From assembly GCA_950022655.1 (NCBI GenBank), contig OX465581.1, positions 110,777,125 through 110,841,124 of the forward strand: a stretch of 64,000 bases of DNA, written 5' to 3'. Shown here piece after piece: positions 47,190 through 58,340 of this stretch (the stretch's first letter is position 1; each line of letters begins with the position of its first letter). The DNA comes from Alentia gelatinosa (Eukaryota > Annelida > Polychaeta > Phyllodocida > Polynoidae). The notes below the pieces were generated by a model. The model was not told the origin of the DNA and ran no database searches. It worked only from the letters and a program-made list of their open reading frames with translations. The position numbers and the translations under genes are program-made.

Positions 47190-47597
47190 TCATACACGAT
47201 ATCTATTTTGGAGTATTCTTTTATCTTCCCGGAAATCTATATCAAGATGTCTCTTTCCAGTAATTCGAAAAAATCGAAACCACTCTGAAATGGACGGCCG
47301 TTTCTGAAACCCGCAATATCAAAAGGACATATAATTGACCCGAAAAAATGACGATACACCACTAAAGGATGGATACAGCACACTGGCAAATGGGGCAAGG
47401 AGACAAAACAAGCATAACAACCACTACAGTCAAACGACAACGATCTCAAAACACCTTTAAGACGGCACAAGGATCCGACATCTTTGGCCGAAATAAAGTT
47501 TACAATAAAAGGAATAGGGAATGCCGTGGAATTGGCCATTGAGAGTGGCAATGATTAAATCTCTGCCTCGTGAACCGAAATCATACACGATATCTAT
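47190..47597 (+). pseudogene. Probable processed pseudogene of an unrecognised ~103-residue protein
   Basis: A plus-strand frame from ATG 47247 to TAA 47556-47558 spans exactly 104 codons with no frameshift, but stop codons interrupt it at codons 14 (TGA), 35 (TGA) and 57 (TAA). All three are one C-to-T change from a sense codon. The translation between the stops looks protein-like: basic and polar N-terminal half, then LAEIKFTIKGIGNAVELAIE at the C-terminus. A 17-bp direct repeat, TCATACACGATATCTAT, flanks the segment at 47190-47206 and 47581-47597, the length expected of LINE-mediated retroposition. No poly-A tail remains. I do not recognise the protein. The minus strand is also open here, but its Cys/Phe-rich translation is less convincing. 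Confidence 0.5.
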
Positions 47598-47906
47598 ATT
47601 TAGACTAAGAATAGTTTATAACTTTATTTCAACTTTCAAGTGTACAAATTTACTGCATCAATTGAAAATATTTACATAGAAAGATATATATAGAAATATA
47701 TATACTTATCAATTAACGCTTCTAACATATTTAAGAATATGGCAAGATTAAGGACGTGCAATAAGATGTTCAGACATACATGGGTCGGTTCCATCGAATT
47801 ACACATTTTATAAAAGAGTAAATAACATTATCACAAATATATCGTTATCCGTCAAATCATTCAACAACTCATCACTGAAGAGTATGTATGTCCTCATACA
47901 GCATAA

Positions 47907-48100
47907 GGGGCCATCCATAAAGAATTACGCAGAATTTCCAAAATATTGGACCACACCCCCACCCACTCCCAATTGTGTACGCAATAAAACAAAGGAGCAT
48001 ACGCAAAATATCCAAAATGCTTGACCCCCTCAGTGCGTATGTACTTAAAATGTCCAAAATGTTTGACCCCCTCAGTGCGTATGTTCTTTATGGATGGACC
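47907..48100. mobile_element. CCATCCATAAAG-family MITE, diverged copy
   Basis: The ends GGGGCCATCCATAAAGAA and TTCTTTATGGATGGACC are inverted. It contains a duplicated internal segment (GACCCCCTCAGTGCGTATGT twice, about 48023 and 48065). Confidence 0.75.
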
Positions 48101-48347
48101 TTAAGTGAATAACATCATATGTGATGGTAACGAAGCACAAGCAGGTCAGTAGGCTGTGAGGTTCTAAAATATTGCCTCTCATTACCTTATAAACCACAGG
48201 TCATAATCAAACACTAATATTGGTTTAATGTTTTACTTAAACGTATCTAATTGTAACGAATTTGAACGTTTTTTCTTCATCAGTGAACTATCATAGTTTA
48301 CTTCCGAACCTAAGAAGTAGATATCCGTGTTTCTTATCACCCCAACA

Positions 48348-48512
48348 GGGGCCATCCATAAAGTACGTCCGCACTGAGGGGGGTGGGGGGGTAAAACATT
48401 TCGAAAATTTTGCGTATGCTCCTTCTTTGTTCTATTGCGTACAAAATCGGGAGTGGGGTGGACGGGGTTAAAGATTTAGGAATTTCTGCGTACGTACTAT
48501 ATGGATGGCCCC
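48348..48512. mobile_element. CCATCCATAAAGT-family MITE, intact copy
   Basis: The ends GGGGCCATCCATAAAGTACG and CGTACTATATGGATGGCCCC are inverted with few mismatches. The length is 165 bases and ACA flanks both sides (a possible 3-bp target duplication, as in PIF/Harbinger elements). It holds GTATGCTCCTTCTTTGTTC, the uninterrupted form of the site disrupted at 14204-14471. Confidence 0.8.
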
Positions 48513-48740
48513 ACACCTGACCATGCAGTGACCGTGGGTTCATGTCATATAAGGATTTTCAAATAGTGGAAATAATAGTTTTTTGATTTTACAAAATCGG
48601 TTTTATCATCTAGAACGGTCTCAGGGCCGTGCAATCAGATATTTTTGCCTTTCTCTGTGTTAAGTCATATCTACTACAAGTGATGATGTAATTATCCTCT
48701 ATTTTACAATACTTTAGTAATAATGGAATTTATAAAAATA

Positions 48741-48930
48741 CCAATCTCGGTGGCTAAGTGTTAGGGGTGTTAGCCTCGAGCATGGGAGGCCGAGGGTTCA
48801 AACCCCGGTCGGGTCATACCAAAGACACAAAAATGGTACCCACTGCCCATTCGGTTTAACACCCGCCATTAGAATGAGGAGTAGGGGCAATTAGCACACA
48901 ATATTCCCTAATAAAAACTAGCTAAAAAAT
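48741..48930 (+). repeat. tRNA-derived SINE of a second type
   Basis: GGTGGCTAAGTGTTAGGGG (A-box-like) is followed by GGGTTCAAACCCC (B box, 48794-48806) and an unrelated tail ending in AATAAAAA. It differs from the SINE at 5600-5898. The acceptor stem does not pair, so it is not a working tRNA gene. Confidence 0.65.
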
Positions 48931-49754
48931 TAAAGGCACAGATAATGAATGCAGTGGCAGTATGAGGGCAGATTACTTGGCAATCTGCGAGAATGGACTG
49001 TAAGCCACAGTACCACGTGATATACACTGTATACCAAAATATAGATTTTAACAGGAGAATAGACCTGGCAACCTTTTCCCGTTTTAAATCAGGGCAAATG
49101 TCAAAATACAACCATGTAAAACAATACCAAATTGGGCCTCAAAGTTAGCCGACTAAACCACTCACCATTGTCAGGTGGATATCATGTCCCCCTTGGTGTT
49201 AAACTTACAAACCAATTTATCAGGGGTGGCGTATAGCATATTCACAATGTATCCATTAATATAGGAGGCACCAATGTTTATCAACATTACGTAAAACCAG
49301 AGTTACTACATAGGATGTGAGCTGTACGATTCGTCATACGGCAGAGACATAAGGCACGGAGTTTGGCCGCAGAGACCTCTCCAGTCTGCACTACAAAAAT
49401 ATCCTTCATTTAACATTACTATCTTTAATATTGATCAGGCATGCCGGTTATGTTTAGAAAAAAAGACATCGGAAATATAGATCTAGATGAAAAATCACTG
49501 GTCTGTCTAGAGAGGAGCAAAACACGCTCGAGTAGTTGGCATGAATTAATAGATATTTATAAGATAGAGACTCAGTCGCTTCCCAAAGAAACTAAAAGTC
49601 AGCACCTTTTTGCAGCCACTGTAGTAAGAAGAGACATATCTAGTAATTGCTCTGATGGGGATGCTTTAAAATGATGCATGCAAAACTAATGCTAGGCCTT
49701 GTACGGAAATCTATATGTGGGCACGAGCAATTTCTCTGGAAACTTCTGTGTGCG

Positions 49755-49842
<88 letters not shown>

Positions 49843-49863
49843 TGTCTGTCTGTCTGTCTGCCG

Positions 49864-49947
<84 letters not shown>

Positions 49948-50028
49948 GTCTTTCTGTCTGTCTGTCTGTCTCTCTGTCTTTCTGTCTGTCTCTCTGTCTA
50001 TCTCTCTCGGTCTGTCTCTCTGTCTCTC
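49755..50028. repeat. (TGTC)n / (TGCC)n tetranucleotide array
   Basis: About 270 bases of CTGT/CTGC tetranucleotides with an internal CCTG block (49796-49840). Frames of 105-141 codons in all three phases with Cys-Leu-Ser-Val repeats are artefacts. Confidence 0.97.
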
Positions 50029-50138
50029 CTAATATGGACCACCTGCAATTATTTGTAGTGTCTGGAATATATACAAGTTATTATGCTGTCAATTAGTTAT
50101 GCTCTTGCATATCGTTCATTATACAGGGAAGCTATGAA

Positions 50139-50404
50139 AGTTTACGGTCAGAGCTCGTATCCCATTGAGTTTGAAATGCATATGATGCAGAAGGCAAAGC
50201 CCTGTGAGTTACATAGCGATTTAAAGGAGATGAGATGGGGCTCTGACCGTAAAATAGAATAGGTTTCTGAATTTCTCTTACCCTTCACATTGACTATTGG
50301 GCTAACGGAAATAATTCCCCATTCGGTATTTTTTTTCTAAATACTCAATGGGTGTTGGGTACGAGTTCCCATTGTTAAGTCTATGGGGGAAAAAATACCA
50401 GGGG
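50139..50404. repeat. GTCAGAGCTCGT / ATACCAGG dispersed repeat, copy 2
   Basis: Collinear with 30478-30730. It breaks at ATACCAGGGG and resumes after the insertion at 50405-50913 with CAGGGGTGAGATAATG, the continuation seen in other copies. Confidence 0.65.
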
Positions 50405-50913
50405 GGTGTTTTATAGTCGTGACAATCACTAATAGTGCTCGTTTCCAGCGCATCCCGTTTCATAGTCGTGATGATCACTAATACTAATAGTGATCAGTCA
50501 CAGGTGTGACCGAGTGAGAGTGACCGTTTTGAGTTGCATAGTCATGATCATCACTAGTGATTTTTCCATAAATGATCAATAAAACGGTCACTATTAGTGA
50601 CAAGCCAATGCATGTCACTATTCTTATTTGACATTGCCAAAGAACCACAAACAATTTCCGAAATTGACTTGGCAGCTGGTTGCTGGCAGGTAAATATCCA
50701 TAGAAACAGTGATTGTTTTGATTCGATCACTATAATAGTGATTGTTTCAACAGGGACCGTCCTATTAGTGATCAAATCAACAGTGATCGCACTGTCAAAT
50801 AGTGATCTTGTCTATGCAACACAAAAGAGTGACGGTCACTAAACCGGTCACTAGATCAGTCACTCTTTTTCCATGATCACTAATAAAGACGTCGCTGTCT
50901 GTAAAACACCACC
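50405..50913. mobile_element. AGTGATCACT-rich element with GGTGTTTTA termini
   Basis: It starts GGTGTTTTATAG and ends CTGTAAAACACC(ACC). It is flanked by ACCAGGGG before and ACCCAGGGG after, a duplication of about 8 bases with one base difference. Its interior is packed with the self-complementary words TAGTGATCACTA and GGTCACTA in both orientations (more than a dozen), which gives high folding potential. No ORF is evident. Confidence 0.65.
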
Positions 50914-51996
50914 CAGGGGTGAGATAATGATGCGAGTTTGGCACACAAGTAAAAGGTGGAGTAAGAACAGAAGACACTGCTCATGGTCACCGGTATACAT
51001 AAAAAAAATCACAGCTTGACGTTGGATATACTCACAATGCTTTTGAACAATGTATTCCAGGTTTTCAATTGTACACTACAGACCTTACTTCTGTTGATGT
51101 CCTTATAGACGAAAGAAAAGGCTACAAATATCTTAACTACAAGTATACACCAGCCTCAGGTCTAAGTGAGTCTGGACGATAAACAATATCACAAAGCACT
51201 GATGAGAGGTAGCAATTATTAAGGCAATACTATAGAACTGTATTCACCTGCATTCACCTACAGAAAACTACTAGATAACATTTTGATTAAATATAACGAA
51301 CCAAATCAACATGGGAATCACAACCAAGAGGAATGTAATGAGAAACTACCCTTAGCCTATATTTCCTAATAAATGAGGTATACCTTTGAATGCCAAAATA
51401 TTACATCCCTATACATATATGACTATGAATGTTATGAACCTACAAAACCTGAGTTATGTTTACATAAGACCGTATAACTCAGACCATACCCAGGCAATGT
51501 AGTACATAAGAATACCATTGGCACCATTTTTTTTTATTACGAGTGACCTTCACCTCTTTACTTAAAAGGCACCCAAACAATTAATATTTGCTGTTTAATA
51601 GACCATATGGAGGTATCCCACAATGCAATGTGTTTAAAGGATCCAATGTTCCCGTCGTTGTACAGTCAGAACCCTTTGGCCTTATCCTACATTTATTGTG
51701 GTTAGACGGTTTTCATATATATTCAAAGTGGAAGTCTGATGCCAGAAATGAAAACTGCAGATATTTCTACAAGGACATGCCAAATCATATTCAGTTTCTC
51801 CCTTTAGATATTGGAAAACGGCCATTCACCGGGGGACAGGCAGTCCTGATGCGGCAGGCCAGTTGGGAGCGGATCCTTTTCTTACCCGGGACGATATTGG
51901 GGAATTTACTATCTTTTGGAGGACGTATGGACAAATCTCATTTCTCTCACATCAATTTTAAGATGTAGTTCACGGTGTATGTTTTTTGCTGCAAAG

Positions 51997-52477
51997 TTAC
52001 GCTATTTCTAGACCCATGGCTCTTTGGTGGTTGCTGGAACCTTCATGCTTCTTGATGTTATCCAGATGAAAGGTCCGTGTTCCTTTCGTAAAGGCACTAG
52101 AGCGATGGTGCTTCATGCAGACAGCGCATCGCATCACATCTTCTGGTCGACTGTACAACAGCCACGGGAAATCCTTCAACCAGTGTGGCCTGAACTTCCT
52201 CACCCTCCTGTACATTGTGCCGTCCTTTTTCCGCTCTAAGACCACCATTCCCCCAGAGACGCTCTCGTCGTCGTAGGGAACGCTGCTCATCACGTGATCC
52301 CTGAACTCGTTGGAGTCGTGCGAGAAGGTGTCGATGACGTCATCATGGCTGGGGTCGTCATCCATGACGCCGTTCATGAGTGCCCTCTGGTGGCCGCTGA
52401 GGGTCACGTGCCAGCCGTCAGCGTCTCGTCGCAGCGGGTCCGTCGTAAAAATGTCGTCTGGTGCATCCTCCATGAAC
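51997..52477 (-). CDS. Exon with one and a half TTF-type zinc-finger modules (terminal exon)
   Basis: After an acceptor (TTTTAG|GTTCATGG) the frame runs to a stop at 51997 (about 159 residues). It opens with what looks like the end of one finger (WHVTLSGHQRALM, an H-x5-H spacing). An acidic linker follows, and then a complete module: HWLKDFPWLLYSRPEDVMRC, C-x2-C, FTKGTRTF, H-x5-H. The C-x2-C...H-x5-H layout and the FPWL lead-in equal those of the gene at 53695-55326, so this is probably an alternative 3' exon of that gene or part of a tandem duplicate. Which upstream donor it uses could not be resolved. It starts in phase 2. Confidence 0.65.
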
Positions 52478-52916
52478 CTAAAACATGTCAAAATGATAAA
52501 TCTTCAAAATCAACACTTTTCCTTCTAGAATGTCGGGTTTGGAGACACTTCATTATACAGAGATGCCAAAGAGGTTTCAGAAAAATACCGGAAATATCTA
52601 AATCCCTATTTATCTAGAATCCCTTACCATAAATGATATTTCGCTGGTAGCCTATGGCAGTTTAACATGTACTCAGTGAGTCTTCCTGGGAAATACCAGG
52701 CACTGTAAGGGCGCTGCTTGTATATATCTGAGAGCTAAGGGATGCCTGCCACTGCTGCTGCCACTACCGGCCGCTAGGCCTCCACTACCAACTGCCGGAC
52801 CTCTGCTACCGGCTACCGGGCCACCGATACCGGCAGCTAGTATACTTCAATTCATTGGATTTATTCAAAACAGAAAAAAACAGCGGAAAATCCAGAAAGC
52901 TGACATCCCTAATTTA

Positions 52917-53245
52917 TTCTATACTCATTTGTTTGTTTGGTTTGTTTTAACGTCCAGTCAACCATTGTAGATCCTTACCAAACTTTATCAATGTTCTTTT
53001 ACACCACAACGGTAGTGATCGAATCTATGGGATGAATTCAGGTATAAATCTCATCCCTACACATTTACCAGAGTTATTTTACTTCACACACCACATAGAC
53101 ATGGTCTGAGAAGGACTGGCCTTTGATATAATTAGTACATCTAGCACTGCTGGGGAGGAAGGAGAACGGTAGCTGCAGTGAAACTCGAACCCCACAACCT
53201 TTGGCTTAAAAGTCCAGAGCCTTAACCACTGAGCTAAGTCCCCAC
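52917..53245 (-). repeat. tRNA-derived SINE, copy 2
   Basis: The minus-strand head at about 53245-53175 reads GTGGGGACTTAGCTCAGTGG and GGGGTTCGAGTTT (A and B boxes). The tail ends in a CAAA-rich stretch at about 52920-52930. It shares the tail with 5600-5898. It lies between the two zinc-finger exons, beside a CAGGGATG-type remnant (about 52558-52912). Confidence 0.75.
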
Positions 53246-53694
53246 ATTCTCGACAGAGGCTACAACGCTTGGGGTCCATTTTCTGATTATATGGTAATGA
53301 AGCACAGGAGAAGATAAACTTGGTAGACTTGAAAATAGATTATGAATAGACATTAAAAAAATATATGAATACTTCTCAAAAGAAATGAAAGAATACACGT
53401 ACACTAGAGGTAACCAGAGGACGTATTCTGATAATAGCCTTCAATCTCACAAAGTCTACATCGTTTACTAAATTACATCTTACAACTATTACAGCTCTGT
53501 CTGGCAATCCCTTCAATCTTTGGAACCATAGTACTTTGGGAATATATGTTGTAAATATAAAAACACTCTAACTTTTCATATCTAGAAACACTAAATTTGA
53601 AGAGGTTATTCTGAATTCAAGCTATACGGATTATACATTAAAGACTAGAAATTCGAGAAAAAAAAATTTAAAAAGAAGAAAAACGAATCACACT

Positions 53695-55326
53695 TCAACT
53701 CAACACTAACCCAGACTTGGCTGAAGGGATACGGTGGACTAGAGGCACTTGGTCGGAGGATGTCGGCAGTCGACTTAAAGGTTGTCGTGAGTGGCCGAAC
53801 GTGAGTAGATAACTATCTGGATCGTGAATAGCTTCTTCTTCTGCGGCCTTCCGATGTTTGACTGACTTGACGTGGTGTGTTATGAAGGACCTCAAAAACA
53901 CACGAATTCCACGTACAAAAGTGTTCTTCTTTTTATGTTTTCTACACAGCATACACACCATCACATTCTGGTCGTTGTCGTAATACAACCAAGTAAACTC
54001 TTTCTTCCACTCTGGTTTGAATCTGCCAAAGGTGGGTTGAATTTTACCTTTAACATTATTTTTTAACACAGGCCTAGAACACAAACCAAATCTAGGCCTT
54101 GGATTTTCCGAATCATTTTTGTTACATTCGTTTGAGTTTTCCATAGTGATTCCGTGACCAGTGTTTAGTTCTGATATAAGGGCAGTGTCATGGATTTCTA
54201 GCGGGTCAGTCGTCATGGACAAGATCTCACTGCCAGAGGAGTCTATACCTGAGAACGAATTGGAACTTTCCACACAGAAAGGTTCACTTGACGGTGTGCC
54301 TAGCAACACCTCGTGGGTTAGACCCGCCGCTGCCTGCTGTGAGATCTCCTCCAGTTGAAGGTCACCTTCACCTTGTTCCGTCGCCATGTCGTACATCACG
54401 TGCCAGCTCCGGAACTCGGCCGCCAACGCCATCTGGTGGCGCTTGCTCTCAAGGTGCTGCTGGATCACCTGGTGGTCGAGTCTGTAACTACAGTCCACGT
54501 ATAGCGTGTTCACACTGTGCCGCTGACACGTGTCGCAGATGAGCACACGGGTCTCCGCGTTGTACACCAACCAAGGGAAATACTTCAGCAACTTGTGAAG
54601 GAGAAAATTTGCCTTCCCAGTAAGACTGGGTATAGGGTCTGTTCTGTGGGATATTGCTGTGGATAAGGATTCTGCATTCATAGCCAACCTGTGCTCCTTG
54701 CAGAGATCATGGGCTCGTAATGTGTCTCGTTTAAAACAACGGCTCCCCTGCACAAACGAATTATTCCCAATCTTTTGTTTGCGGCAATATTTACAATACA
54801 TGATATTTTCTTGCGCGTCATATGTAAGCCAAGTGTATATCGTCAGCCAGTGTTTACAGAACTTGCGGACTCTTTGGTGTTGCTCATAGCGGTGTGATCT
54901 TGTTTCGGGTGATTGATTGGTGGCTGTGAGTGAGTGTTTGTCTAGGTTCTTCCTCTGGCGCATGCCACAGCCTGATTGTGCTTGGAGAGTGCACGGTTCA
55001 CGCAGTGTCCTCAAGCCTCGATCTCTCAGCGCCTCCGCCTCCTGGTGCACGATGCTCCAGGCGTGCGACAGGAGGTCGTGGTGCTCAGTGCTGGAGAGGC
55101 GCCCGTCCTGCCCCGTCCCCACACACACCTTACAGACACCGCCGTGCTCGTCGTCCGTGAACTCCAGCCACGGGAAGTCCTCGAGCCAGCTCCGGGGCAC
55201 GCCGCCGTACTGTGAGCAGGTGGAGTCGTAGCAGGGACTCGCGGCTGGCTCCTGTTTGATGGCCACCGCCCTCACCCTCACCGAGCTGTCGTCAACGTGT
55301 CCTGGCAGGTCTTCTACGTCTGACAT
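53695..55326 (-). CDS. Multi-module TTF-type zinc-finger protein
   Basis: A 543-residue protein with four repeated modules, each a W-L/F-P-W-L lead-in, C-x2-C, a basic hydrophobic middle and H-x5-H: C65/C68/H88/H94, C178/C181/H206/H212, C264/C267/H291/H297 and C458/C461/H485/H491. The spacing fits the TTF-type zinc finger found in hAT-transposase-related host proteins such as ZNF862 relatives. No hAT catalytic or dimerisation region is visible, so a domesticated DNA-binding or regulatory protein is likely. IKQE (23-26) fits the SUMOylation consensus, and an acidic/Ser-rich linker (about 315-410) separates modules 3 and 4. The ATG at 55326 is preferred because a good acceptor (TTTCTGGCCAG, exon start about 55361) lies between it and earlier in-frame ATGs. 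DNA target and function are unknown. Confidence 0.82.
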   Translation of the reverse strand: MSDVEDLPGHVDDSSVRVRAVAIKQEPAASPCYDSTCSQYGGVPRSWLEDFPWLEFTDDEHGGVCKVCVGTGQDGRLSSTEHHDLLSHAWSIVHQEAEALRDRGLRTLREPCTLQAQSGCGMRQRKNLDKHSLTATNQSPETRSHRYEQHQRVRKFCKHWLTIYTWLTYDAQENIMYCKYCRKQKIGNNSFVQGSRCFKRDTLRAHDLCKEHRLAMNAESLSTAISHRTDPIPSLTGKANFLLHKLLKYFPWLVYNAETRVLICDTCQRHSVNTLYVDCSYRLDHQVIQQHLESKRHQMALAAEFRSWHVMYDMATEQGEGDLQLEEISQQAAAGLTHEVLLGTPSSEPFCVESSNSFSGIDSSGSEILSMTTDPLEIHDTALISELNTGHGITMENSNECNKNDSENPRPRFGLCSRPVLKNNVKGKIQPTFGRFKPEWKKEFTWLYYDNDQNVMVCMLCRKHKKKNTFVRGIRVFLRSFITHHVKSVKHRKAAEEEAIHDPDSYLLTFGHSRQPLSRLPTSSDQVPLVHRIPSAKSGLVLS

Positions 55327-55567
55327 GGTGCTCTGATACCAGGCTGAAGCCAGAACCGGGCCTGGCCAGAAAGAGAAAAATATACATTCAGATATGGAAC
55401 AGTTAGTAATTGCATTTATCACTGATAAAAAAACCGCCACTGGTTAAAATGGCTATCAGGGTTTCATATAGGGCACATAGCTATTGGGCTATTGAGACGG
55501 CCATCTTGCTCCCGACTGCATCCAAAACACCAGGTGGCGGGCCCAATTATCAATGGATTTGGTTCAA

Positions 55568-55602
55568 AATATATATATATATATATATATTTTTTTTTTG
55601 TG
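55568..55602. repeat. (AT)n followed by poly-T
   Basis: A short AT microsatellite running into T10. Confidence 0.9.
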
Positions 55603-56156
55603 GCTATCGGCTTGTGATAGAGGTGTTATTGCCACGTCGTAATAATCAAAAAAAAAATTTGGGCTTGTCATGGAGAAAATTTTACCCGTCTCAATATTAT
55701 CTATAGATTATAACAACTGATAACAGTGGTTGCCCTCCCCCCGACTACAGTTGCGCTATCTGGTTCACCCCGACTACAGTGACGCTATCTTACAATTTCC
55801 TGTCGAATGATGGCGGAACTAGCAGTCACTATGTGCCCTATAGGTTATTCTTGGTATAAATATATGTGGACTTTGTATTCATGAACAAAGAATACTTTTT
55901 AAGTAAAAAGGTTTAGGCCTCATACATTCTATCAAATGTTCAAAATCTCACTAAATTCAGACATCAATGAGTTACTTGAGGTTATATGTGATGACAATAT
56001 ATCCAGGTCCAACACAAGTGTTATAAACTTATACAGGCAATACACCAGCCTGGCGTCTGGAGAAGGAAACCTTGTCACAGAGGATTGTGAAACTGCGATG
56101 ATACTCTCATTCTTCTCTAGCCTTGACTTCCCATCACATCGAGATTTTGGTTGGTT

Positions 56157-56325
56157 GGTTTGATTTAAGGTACAGGTAACCATTACAGGTTGTTACCAGA
56201 CTTCCCCAATGTTCCTTTACACCACAAGGGTGGTGATAAAATCTATGTAATGAAATTAGGTAGAAATCTCACCCCTACACATTTACTGAAGTGAGAGTTC
56301 TTTTAATTCCCACACTACATTGATG
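56157..56325 (-). repeat. SINE tail without its tRNA head
   Basis: Matches the tail of the SINE at 52917-53245 (CCTTTACACCACAA, AATCTCACCCCTACACATTTAC) but stops where the head should begin and is replaced by a poly-G tract. Confidence 0.6.
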
Positions 56326-56560
56326 GTGGGGGGGGGGGGGGGGGGCAGGTTGGTGGGTACCGTACACAGGTATGTAGGTGGGGAGGCAGGTTTGGGTATA
56401 TTGGGCAGGTAGGTTTCTAGTACAGAAGGTTGATGGGGTATCCGATTGGTACGTTGGTGGATGGACAGGTTACTGGGTGCACAGGTAGGTTGTCGGGTAG
56501 GCAGGTCATTGGGTGGGCAGGCTGGTGGATGGGCAGGTTAGTGGGTAGACAGGTTTATGA
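56326..56560. repeat. G-rich degenerate minisatellite
   Basis: A poly-G run (about 56327-56345) is followed by loosely repeated GGGCAGGTTGGTGG-like units of 10-16 bases. Guanine is concentrated on the plus strand. Confidence 0.75.
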
Positions 56561-58340
56561 GTAGATGAAGGTCCATCATTCACTCCAAGGGACACAGGCA
56601 TTTACTTTACTTGCAATCACAGGGCTCTATCTCCATTACACTAATAATACCTTTGGAACTAATATCATGGTTTTCAGCAAATTAATGTTCCCTGTTTATA
56701 GCCATGTCACCCTTCTTTTCATGGATTTCCTCTCTCCTGATGTCGTTTAAAGAAAATGCAGGATATCATACACCACTTAAATCCCCCTCCACCCCACCCC
56801 CTGTCACACTTGATCATGGAAACTCAAAAACCCCTCCCCCCACCCCTGCCGCATGACTTCATTTATGGACAGCGCTTTTCTAGAGAACTTTTGTAAATCT
56901 TTATACCAGGTATCTCTAACATTTTAGATCTATTCAGAGCAGAGATTTTAACACCTCAAAAAAGTTGAATAAACAAACCAAGTGCAAACTGTTCTATAGC
57001 AGTACCAAGATGAAATAACCGTCATATAGATCTATTTGAACATTGTAATTACTCTTCCTTGTTCAACAAGTTGTTGATCACAGCTGTAAGGGCTTCGTGT
57101 AACAACTTATTAAAACAAGTTAGTTGGACTTGGAAGTTGGAGGACCTCGGGTAGATGTTTAAGTACCAACTAAATAGCATACCACAACCAAACACCTATC
57201 AATCTACAGCTACTATGAACTTACTTAATAAATTAAGTCTTGACCGTCATGACAAATTTTCATATACATTCTGAACCTTAGTTAGCCGCGGTGGGTTGCC
57301 CCTCCGATATCCTGAGGCAAAATGAAAACACGGGAAGTCAACAAATCAAAGGTGAACATTACGTCCGCCCATACCCGTTCACCTTCATTAGTTCATTTTC
57401 TGAAACTAGAGGGCGTTCCTGTTTACTAACCTTTATCTTAGTGTGCATTACCGCCACTAGGTGTATTTTGTGCTTCGTGCACTTGAAGAACTATTCGCTA
57501 GGGGGCGCCGCGAAATTAGACTCGCGAGGCAAAGTTCTTGGAGCAAGGTTGCATTGAACGGTAAAACGAAGAACCTCCCGAAAGAGCAGCAATGAGAAGG
57601 AAAGCCATGAGAGAGAGATAGAGAGATGCCAGACAGATAGCCTACAGTTGGATTATATCTAATCATGGATCCATAAATTGATCTCATATATATATGCGCA
57701 TAGAATTCAGGGCCAGGCATGTAGGCCTCATGATTAATACAGTTAGACATATGGAGCCTCCACTTGTGCCTTATGTTACATATAGCCTATTATATATGAT
57801 AGATTTAGTGGACCCATTTCTTCATCTATGTAATCGCTCGAAAGATCGCGGTTTAGAGAATCGCGGTCTCAACCTAACATAGATTTACATCACTGGAAAT
57901 TAACAATTGCTGTGAACCCTTTTTTCTATCATCAGTGAACATTGATGGTGAGAGAAGCACAAGTTTGATTGACAATGTTTTTCTTCTTGATAGTAACTGA
58001 AACAGACGTTTGTTTCAAGACATTCAGTTCATCTTAAAATCCATTGCATCAGATATGAGGTAATATGGACCAACCGAGCATTCGATGGACATAGATCAAT
58101 GCAATAAGGCCAATGTGAAAAAAAGATATAAAAAAAGAATGCTGAAAAGTAAGGAAATGACATTAAAAGACACGGAATGTTGATCCTTGACTGTTAGAAT
58201 ATTTCAATAGATTATCATACTTTGTTTTAAAAGGAAATCGGGTGTACTAAAGATTACTTACACGAACAAGCGCACTGAATGGTCTGATTTTATCTAAATT
58301 GGTCACTTATTTCTGCATAGGTAAAGCTCAAAAAGGGAAG
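56561..58340. other. Intergenic, no gene seen
   Basis: AT-rich DNA with a somewhat GC-richer patch at about 57285-57600. No domain was recognised in any frame. Confidence 0.5.

Noticed and set aside
48741..48815. Possible tRNA gene on the plus strand
   Set aside because: Same reasoning: boxes present, no closed clover-leaf, and a SINE-like tail.
49671..50096. Overlapping plus-strand frames of 105-141 codons rich in Cys, Leu, Ser and Val
   Set aside because: They are translations of the TGTC/TGCC tetranucleotide array in three phases.
51588..51968. Plus-strand frame of 126 codons
   Set aside because: Longer than most random frames here, but it starts at a TTG, has no recognisable domain, and lies antisense just past the stop of the zinc-finger exon, so it is probably in that gene's 3' UTR.
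52558..52912. Complete CAGGGATG-type element between the zinc-finger exons
   Set aside because: A left-end-like CAGAGATGCCAA and a right-end-like GCTGACATCCCTA are present, but the flanks do not form a convincing duplication; kept only as a remnant.
53175..53245. Possible tRNA gene on the minus strand
   Set aside because: A and B boxes are present, but the acceptor stem does not pair and the segment continues into a tail shared with another copy: it is a SINE.
54288..55231. Several plus-strand frames of 76-104 codons
   Set aside because: Antisense shadows of the GC-richer coding exon of the zinc-finger gene.
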